From Planctomycetales bacterium (GTDB lineage Bacteria > Planctomycetota > SBBH01), in assembly GCA_005239795.1 (NCBI GenBank), contig SBBH01000077.1, positions 1 through 11,115 on the forward strand: DNA of 11,115 nucleotides, read 5' to 3'. A model generated the notes under the pieces. It was not told the origin of the DNA, did no database searches, and saw only the letters and a program-made list of their open reading frames with translations. Of this stretch, positions 5,271-11,115 are shown in pieces. Made by a program: the position numbers and the translations under genes. The stretch's first letter is position 1; every line of letters begins with the position of its first letter.

Positions 5271-8200
5271 GTGAAGTCGACGCTCCTAACAGCTCCCGAT
5301 TTCTTCGCCCTGGAAGCGGAACTTTTGAATCGGATCGGCGCGGCAAAGAAAGCCGACCCCCTCACGCCGGTCCTGGTCGTCGCCCCCACGAACCGCCTCC
5401 TCTGGCGGATCCGGCGCGCCCTCCTCGAGAACGGCCAGGCGTTCCTGAACCTCGGCCTCTTGAACCATCGCCAGCTCGCCCAGGAAATCCTCCGTTCGGC
5501 CGGAAGCGCGGCGCCTGGCGTGGCGGATGAGGCGCTCTTGGGCGGGCTCTTGTCAGAGACTCTCGCCTCTCTCCCCCGCCCCGGCCTTCTCGTGCGCTAC
5601 GCAAGATCCTATCCGGGAGCGCTCGCGTCGCTTCGCGACACCTTGACCCACCTCCGCGAAGCGAATATCGACGCGGCCGCCGCGGCGCCTGTCCTCAAAG
5701 GGGATGAACTCGCCGGCATCTACCGCGCCTACGAAAAGGCGATCGGTGTCCTCGAAACGCGGCACAACCTCACCGACGCGGCAGGTCTGGCGCGCCGCGC
5801 CGCCGAGGCCGCCCCCGGGGCCCCCCTCTTGGCGCACGCGGCCGCGCTCCTCCATTACGGCGCCTACGATCTCGTGCAGGTCCACCTGGATCTCCTCGCG
5901 GCCGCGGGAAAGTCGGCGCCCCTCACGCTCCTGATCCCCGGCGTGTCAAAAGGGCCTGCCGCGCGCTACACGGAACACTTTCTGGAGACGCCTCTGGCGC
6001 GCCTGGCCGAGAAGGAAACATTTTCATGTTCTTCGGACTCCTGGCTTGGCGAGCGCTTTTCGGCCCTCTACGACGAAACCGCTGCTCCTCAAGCGCTCCC
6101 GGAAAGATCTTGGCCCGAGGTTGCGACGGTGGCCGGCGCCCGGGCGGAGATCACGTTTGCCGCCCGAAAATGCCTGACCCTGCACCGAGAAGGAGTTCCC
6201 CTTTCGCGTATCGGCGTCATCGCGCGGTCGCTCGAGATGTACGGTCCACTCCTGGAAACGGTCTTCGGCGCCTTCGGCGTTCCCTTCCACACGTCCTGGA
6301 GCCGGCCGCTGGCCTCTGCTCCCCAGACCCAGGCCTTTTTGCGGCTTTTGGAAACGCTCGAAAAGGATCTCGCGCGCACGCCGCTTTTTGCGGCGCTGGC
6401 GGCAGGCGCCCGCCCTGCGGACCTCGCGTTTCCCAATCCCTTGTCCCTTTCTCGCCTCGACCGCGCCGCGTGCGAGGCCCGGATCTCTGGGGACCTTGCC
6501 GACTGGACGGAACGCCTCCCGGGATGGACCGCTCGTCAGGAAGACGAGCACCACACCTCCTACGACCTGCGACGCGACGCCAAAATACTGGCCGAGATCG
6601 CGCGGCGCCTCGACCAGGAGAGAGCACTCTGGCAAGCCTGCCACACCTGGGAGGCACACGCGGCGTTTTTGGAGGACTTGTCGTCCCGCTGGATCCCCGA
6701 CGCCGGCGCAGAGGGGCCGACCGGAACGATCCTCATGAAGATCCGTTCCGTGACGGCTCTGGCTGACGTCGCGAAAGACAAAAAAAACCGCGCCGTCTCC
6801 CCCGCCGAGGCCCGCGCGCATCTGGCGCGGGCGCTGGCCGCGGCGCAAGAACCCGCCTCCCCCCTCGACCGCGAAGGGGTGGCGGTTCTCGACGTCATGC
6901 AGGCGCGGGGGCTCCTCTTCGACCGCCTCATCCTCCTCGGGCTCTCAAGCAACCAGTGGCCGCGCCGGACGCACCCGGACCCGTTCCTCTCCGACACTCT
7001 CCGGCGTCGGCTTGCCGAAACGCTCGATGTCTGGCTTCCAAGCGAGGAACAGGCCCGCGAAGAGGAGCGCCTCCTCCTGGCTCTGACGCTTTCTTCCTCG
7101 AAAAGCCCCCCGACTCTCGTCATCCCGCGCGCCGACGACGCGGGACGGGCCCGGGCGCCGGCGACGCTCCTGCGGGAGATCGCGCGGGTCTCCTGCGGCC
7201 AGCCGGAATCCGAGCGCCTCCTCGACAAGGCGCTCGTCATCCCCACCGATCCTGCGCGCCAAGCCGCCGAGGCTGCCGAGAGGCCCGGGCTCACGACCGA
7301 AAGCGAGGCGGCGCTGATCGCCGCCGATGCCCCCGACGCCCCCCGCCGCGTGACAGCACTCGCCGGGCGCCTGGATCTGGCGACTCCCCTCTTTCTGCGG
7401 AGTCTCTCGCATGCCGAGGCGGTCGGCCAATGGAGCCCGCAGGATCTGCGCTACGACGGCGAGACGGGAGCCCCCCCTGGCCCCCCGCGCGCCCTGACGG
7501 CCAGCCGCGCCAAAGAGCTCGGCTCCTGCCCTCTGAAATATTTTTTCCGCTACGTCCTCAATCTTCCGGAGTCCGCCGCCGACCCGGACGACTTTCTTCC
7601 CGCCGACGAGGCGGGAACCGGGACCCATGACGCCTTGGCTTGGCTCTACGGGCACCTGGCTGCCCAAAACGCTTTCCCCGTGCGAGGCGTCGCTGATGTT
7701 TGGCGCCTGGCGGCCCGCTTCCTCCCGGAAGCGTTCGATGCTCATTTGGGAAAACGCCTGTCAGGAATCGCGGCGCGTTTCCCCGTCTACTGGCGGTGGT
7801 ACCGGGGAACGTGGCTGGCGGCCGTCGGGGCGTTCGTGCGGTGGGATCTTGAGCGCCTGGCGGCAACGCATGCCGTTCCCCGCTTCGAGGAAGAAGAGCT
7901 CTCGCGGGAAACGGAGATTCCCACCCCGTCGGGTCCTCAACGGATCGCGCTCAAAGGAAAGCTCGACCGGATCGACGAACACGAGGACGGGTCGCTCCAA
8001 CTGTTCGACTACAAGACGGGGCGCCGGATCCAGGAGCTCACAAAGCTGGGCGACCTCCGGAAGGGGAAGGAGATGCAGTTGCCGCTCTATTTCTTTCTCG
8101 CACAGGCAGCCTTCCCGAGCCGCCGGATCCTCCCTCCGGGGATCCTCGGGGTCGGCCCCGCGCATCCCTATCCGAACCCAACAGAAGAAAACCCCCGCAG

Positions 8201-8471
8201 CGTCGCCTTCCTCGATGTCGACCCTCAGGACGAGAAGACGCTCGCGGCTCTCGGGAAGGCGCTCTCAACGCTCGACCGCCTGGCGCGCGAAGGGACTTTT
8301 CCCATGAACCCGGACCGCCATTGCAGCTGGTGCGACTATGAGCCCGCCTGCCGCCGCTCGCATCCCCCCAGCGTCGAGCGCGTCGCGACGGCTACCGGCT
8401 ACGCTTCCTACTGGGACCTCAAACGCCCTTCGGCAAAAAACCCCGCGCTCGCCCCCAGAGCCAAAAAATGA
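5271..8471 (+). CDS. addB: AddB subunit of the AddAB helicase-nuclease
   Basis: AddB pairs with AddA to resect DNA double-strand ends for RecA-dependent repair. The 1066-residue protein has a UvrD-like fold in its first two thirds. Examples are LVVAPTNRLLWRIRRALL near the N-terminus and VAVLDVMQARGLLFDRLILLGL at about 537-558. No Walker A GKT is seen, so this half is probably not an active motor. The C-terminal third is a PD-(D/E)XK nuclease: KLDRID with D899, then FDYKTG with D913 and K915. Four cysteines fit the AddB iron-sulphur staple: C753 (GSCPLKYFFRYVLNL) and C1018-x2-C1021-x5-C1027. The start is GTG, chosen because the N-terminus fits the family and TACAAT lies just upstream. The stop overlaps addA as ATGA. 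Confidence 0.92.
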   Translation: MKSTLLTAPDFFALEAELLNRIGAAKKADPLTPVLVVAPTNRLLWRIRRALLENGQAFLNLGLLNHRQLAQEILRSAGSAAPGVADEALLGGLLSETLASLPRPGLLVRYARSYPGALASLRDTLTHLREANIDAAAAAPVLKGDELAGIYRAYEKAIGVLETRHNLTDAAGLARRAAEAAPGAPLLAHAAALLHYGAYDLVQVHLDLLAAAGKSAPLTLLIPGVSKGPAARYTEHFLETPLARLAEKETFSCSSDSWLGERFSALYDETAAPQALPERSWPEVATVAGARAEITFAARKCLTLHREGVPLSRIGVIARSLEMYGPLLETVFGAFGVPFHTSWSRPLASAPQTQAFLRLLETLEKDLARTPLFAALAAGARPADLAFPNPLSLSRLDRAACEARISGDLADWTERLPGWTARQEDEHHTSYDLRRDAKILAEIARRLDQERALWQACHTWEAHAAFLEDLSSRWIPDAGAEGPTGTILMKIRSVTALADVAKDKKNRAVSPAEARAHLARALAAAQEPASPLDREGVAVLDVMQARGLLFDRLILLGLSSNQWPRRTHPDPFLSDTLRRRLAETLDVWLPSEEQAREEERLLLALTLSSSKSPPTLVIPRADDAGRARAPATLLREIARVSCGQPESERLLDKALVIPTDPARQAAEAAERPGLTTESEAALIAADAPDAPRRVTALAGRLDLATPLFLRSLSHAEAVGQWSPQDLRYDGETGAPPGPPRALTASRAKELGSCPLKYFFRYVLNLPESAADPDDFLPADEAGTGTHDALAWLYGHLAAQNAFPVRGVADVWRLAARFLPEAFDAHLGKRLSGIAARFPVYWRWYRGTWLAAVGAFVRWDLERLAATHAVPRFEEEELSRETEIPTPSGPQRIALKGKLDRIDEHEDGSLQLFDYKTGRRIQELTKLGDLRKGKEMQLPLYFFLAQAAFPSRRILPPGILGVGPAHPYPNPTEENPRSVAFLDVDPQDEKTLAALGKALSTLDRLAREGTFPMNPDRHCSWCDYEPACRRSHPPSVERVATATGYASYWDLKRPSAKNPALAPRAKK

Positions 8472-11115
8472 AAACCGCCCCCATGGCCGTCCCGGACGAT
8501 GCCTCTGAGCGGCGCCAGGCGGCGACCGATTTCTCCAGGAACATCGTTGTCACAGCCGGCGCCGGAACGGGGAAGACGACGCTCCTGGTGGAGCGCATGT
8601 TGAATGCGGCGATTTCCGAAACCATGCGCCTCTCGGAACTGTTGGCGATCACCTACACCGAAAAGGCTGCCGCCGAGATGAGGGATCGGCTCGCGCGGGG
8701 ACTCGAATCCCTGCGGCTCCTGGCGCTGGGGAAAGAGCCCGCCGGCGGCGAGCCCCCCCGCGAAAGCGTGCGCGCCTTGGACCATGCCCGCGCTCGAGGG
8801 ATTTCCGACCCGGCGATCGCCGAGCGCGCCGCCGACGCGATCGAGGAGCTAGACCGCACGATGGTCTCGACCATCCACAGTTTGTGCGCCGAGATCCTGC
8901 GCCGGCATCCTCGCCAGGCCCGCGTCGACCCGCGATTTCGCATTGATGAGGGAAGCGGGAGGCTCGCCGTCTTCCGGGAAACGTGGAACGCGTGGCTCGC
9001 CGAGGAACTGGGTCCCGGAGGGTCGCGCACGCCTCTCTGGGAGGAGGTTCTCGCACGGCTCCCCATCGGGCTCCTCGAGAAAATCGCGCGGGAGCTCTCA
9101 GCCTGCGGGGCGCCGGCTCAGGCCGGGCCTTCCGGCGCGCACACAGGGGAGGCGCGTGACGCTCTCTGCCGTCACATCGGCGCCGTCCGCGAACGCATCG
9201 AGGGATTCCTCGCCGGGCCGGACCTAAAACAAGCCAACCCGAGCGCGATCGACTACCTTGCCACGGCTTGCAAGCGGCTGGAGCTGGCTGGACGCGAGGG
9301 ATGGGAACGGCGCCCCGAACCGTTCTGGATCTGGACAGATCTGGCAGGCGTCCCCGGACCCGGCAAAAAACTCCCTCTTCCTGTTCAGGAGGAGATGCAA
9401 TTGCTTCTCGACGAGGCCCAAACCCTGCAAGAATATCTCCCGGCCGTCGACGACGTGCTCTGGGATCGGACGCTGGCGCTCCTCGCGCCATGGACAGAGC
9501 GGTTTTTGACTTCCTACCGCGCCCAAGGGTTCGTCTCTTTCGACGATCTCCTGATCCTGGGACGCGATCTGCTCCTGGCGCACAAGGAGGTGCGCGCCGC
9601 CGAAAAACGGCGTTTCCAAAAAATCCTCGTCGACGAATTCCAGGACACCGATCCCCTGCAATACGAGATCGTGTTCCTCCTGGCCGAATGCGAGAAGGAC
9701 GCCTCCGCCGATCCGTGGGAGGTGAAACTCGCCCCCGGGAAGCTTTTTATCGTTGGGGACCCGAAACAGTCAATCTACCGCTTCAGAGGGGCCGACATCG
9801 AGGCGTTCAGGCGCGCCCAGGAAGCGATCTTCGCGCAGGGGGGCGTCGAAAAACGCCTCACGCGAAATTTCCGGAGCGTCCCCGGGATCCTCTCTCCGTT
9901 GAACCGCCTCTTCGCGACGCGCATGATCGAATCCCAGGTCCAACCCTCCTACACCCCGATCCACGCCGACCCTCGAAAATCCCCTGACGCCCCGCCGCGC
10001 GTCGTGATCTGGTCGATGCCGGCCGGCGACGACGGCAAACCGCTCTCGGCGACGCCGGCCCGGAAACGCGAAGGAGAAATGATCGCCGCCTGGATCGGAG
10101 CCCAGCACCGCGCGCACGGGAAACCGTTCAAGGATTTCGCCATCCTCCTCGCGGCGATGAGCGACGTGACGCTCTACGCCCGCCCCTTGCGTGAGCAGGG
10201 GATCCCCTTCGTCATCGAAGGGGGAAAGAGTTTCGGCGAAAAAACGGAAGTGCGGTTGCTTCTGTCGCTCCTGGCGGTTCTGGCCGATCCTGGCGACGAG
10301 ACGGCGGTGCTCGCCCTGCTTCGTTCCAATTTCGGCGCCATCGACGACAGAGAGCTCGCCCGCCACGGCGGTTCCGGCGCGGGGTGGACGCTTTTTTCCA
10401 AGGCGGACGCCAAGACCTGCCCGAACGTCGCCGAAGCGCTTTCCTTCCTGAGGGAGATGCACGCGGAGCTGGCCCCCCTCCCCGCGGACCGGGCCCTGCG
10501 GGAGGCGGTGGCGAGGCTCCGTCTCGTGGAGTTGAATTCGGTCGCGCACGAAGGGCCCCAGCGCGTCGCGAATCTCCTGCGCCTGGCCGACGACGCCTGC
10601 CGCCTCGCCCTTGTCGAAGGGCTCTCCTTGCGCGAGACGCTTGAAGCACTGGAGCTCAGGCTCGCCGAGGAAGAGAACCAAAAAGGGGAAAGCCCCTTGG
10701 CCGACGAGAAGACGGACGCCGTCCGGATCCTCACCGTGCACAAGGCGAAGGGATTGGAGTTCGACACGGTGATCCTGCCCGACTTGAGCCGTGGCCATAA
10801 AAAACCCCCCGGCGCCGCCATCCGGATTGCTCGGCGGCATCTCGGCGGCGGCCCGCCGGTCTTGTGCGCTCAGATCGAGGAGAAAGAGGCCGGCTTTTTG
10901 AACTCGGGAGGGCTCCTGACGCACCTGCACGAACCCTTGCATGCCCAGGCGGAGTCGCTGCGGCTTTTCTATGTCGCCTGCACACGCCCCAAAGAGCGTC
11001 TGGTCCTGATCGTGAGCCCCTGGCGGCAGGGGCGCCCCGCCTGGATTGGGAACCTCGCCGCCTGGGGGTATTCCCACGACGGCAAGACCCCGCCCCCGCC
11101 CGGAAAGCTCGCCGA
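8468..11115 (+). CDS. addA: AddA subunit of the AddAB helicase-nuclease (3' end outside window)
   Basis: UvrD/Rep superfamily 1 helicase, the motor subunit of AddAB. The reading frame stays open from ATG 8468 to the window end, giving 882 residues. Visible motifs are Walker A GAGTGKTT (31-38, K36), YTEKAAAEM (motif Ia), STIHSLCAEILRRHP (AddA/RecB-type), Walker B VDEFQDTD (D389, E390), GDPKQSIYRFRGAD (from 430), TVHKAKGLEFDTVILPDL (from 756) and motif VI LFYVACTRPKERL (833-845). The C-terminal nuclease domain expected of AddA lies beyond the window. The start overlaps the addB stop (ATGA), implying translational coupling; a second in-frame ATG at 8483 is a possible alternative start. RecB is the other candidate name, but the adjacent AddB makes AddA the better call. 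Confidence 0.94.
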   Translation, partial: MKTAPMAVPDDASERRQAATDFSRNIVVTAGAGTGKTTLLVERMLNAAISETMRLSELLAITYTEKAAAEMRDRLARGLESLRLLALGKEPAGGEPPRESVRALDHARARGISDPAIAERAADAIEELDRTMVSTIHSLCAEILRRHPRQARVDPRFRIDEGSGRLAVFRETWNAWLAEELGPGGSRTPLWEEVLARLPIGLLEKIARELSACGAPAQAGPSGAHTGEARDALCRHIGAVRERIEGFLAGPDLKQANPSAIDYLATACKRLELAGREGWERRPEPFWIWTDLAGVPGPGKKLPLPVQEEMQLLLDEAQTLQEYLPAVDDVLWDRTLALLAPWTERFLTSYRAQGFVSFDDLLILGRDLLLAHKEVRAAEKRRFQKILVDEFQDTDPLQYEIVFLLAECEKDASADPWEVKLAPGKLFIVGDPKQSIYRFRGADIEAFRRAQEAIFAQGGVEKRLTRNFRSVPGILSPLNRLFATRMIESQVQPSYTPIHADPRKSPDAPPRVVIWSMPAGDDGKPLSATPARKREGEMIAAWIGAQHRAHGKPFKDFAILLAAMSDVTLYARPLREQGIPFVIEGGKSFGEKTEVRLLLSLLAVLADPGDETAVLALLRSNFGAIDDRELARHGGSGAGWTLFSKADAKTCPNVAEALSFLREMHAELAPLPADRALREAVARLRLVELNSVAHEGPQRVANLLRLADDACRLALVEGLSLRETLEALELRLAEEENQKGESPLADEKTDAVRILTVHKAKGLEFDTVILPDLSRGHKKPPGAAIRIARRHLGGGPPVLCAQIEEKEAGFLNSGGLLTHLHEPLHAQAESLRLFYVACTRPKERLVLIVSPWRQGRPAWIGNLAAWGYSHDGKTPPPPGKLA

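Noticed and set aside
9770..11077. 435-residue minus-strand open frame inside addA
   Set aside because: The plus strand carries the complete helicase motif series here. The minus frame has no recognisable domain and is a GC-driven shadow.

Overview
This GC-rich stretch of bacterial chromosome uses standard bacterial signals. UGA serves as the ordinary stop codon of leuS and addB, so the genetic code is not reassigned. A protein with a predicted signal peptide and a c-type haem motif, together with an AddAB repair enzyme, suggests a Gram-negative-type, probably uncultivated bacterium. I cannot name the phylum. The thioredoxin-haem-PDZ protein belongs to a family I associate with Planctomycetes and related environmental bacteria, but that is a weak hint. 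Two in-frame UGA codons imply that the organism makes selenocysteine; the sel genes are not in this window.

Layout. Bases 1-110 look like the right end of an insertion sequence: a short transposase-like reading-frame tail followed by a 25-bp-period direct repeat. A tRNA-Pro(UGG) gene on the minus strand (111-185) follows. Directly against its 5' end sits a 106-bp element with perfect 15-bp terminal inverted repeats, a foldable cloverleaf interior and a CCCCG direct repeat on each side, which reads as a MITE-like insertion. After a short non-coding stretch holding two tandem palindromic operator-like boxes comes the main find, a gene at 445-1746. It encodes an exported thioredoxin-like protein with a CxxCH motif and two PDZ domains, and its catalytic CxxC pair is written as UGA-Asn-Pro-UGA. 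A SECIS-like hairpin with an AGGUG loop lies just downstream. The gene would normally be called as two fragments split by stops.

The selenoprotein gene converges on and overlaps leuS (leucyl-tRNA synthetase, minus strand, 1727-4117). Upstream of leuS on the same strand are a 94-residue protein of unknown function and an exported helical-repeat protein of unknown function whose 3' end appears frameshifted. From a 62-bp divergent intergenic region, addB (5271-8471) and addA (8468 to the window end) run rightward as an overlapping operon. They encode the two subunits of the AddAB helicase-nuclease for double-strand-break repair; addA is cut off by the window edge.

The genes form separate modules: translation (tRNA-Pro, leuS), recombination repair (addBA) and an extracytoplasmic redox protein (the selenoprotein). 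The first 450 bases are a small mobile-element scar zone around the tRNA.
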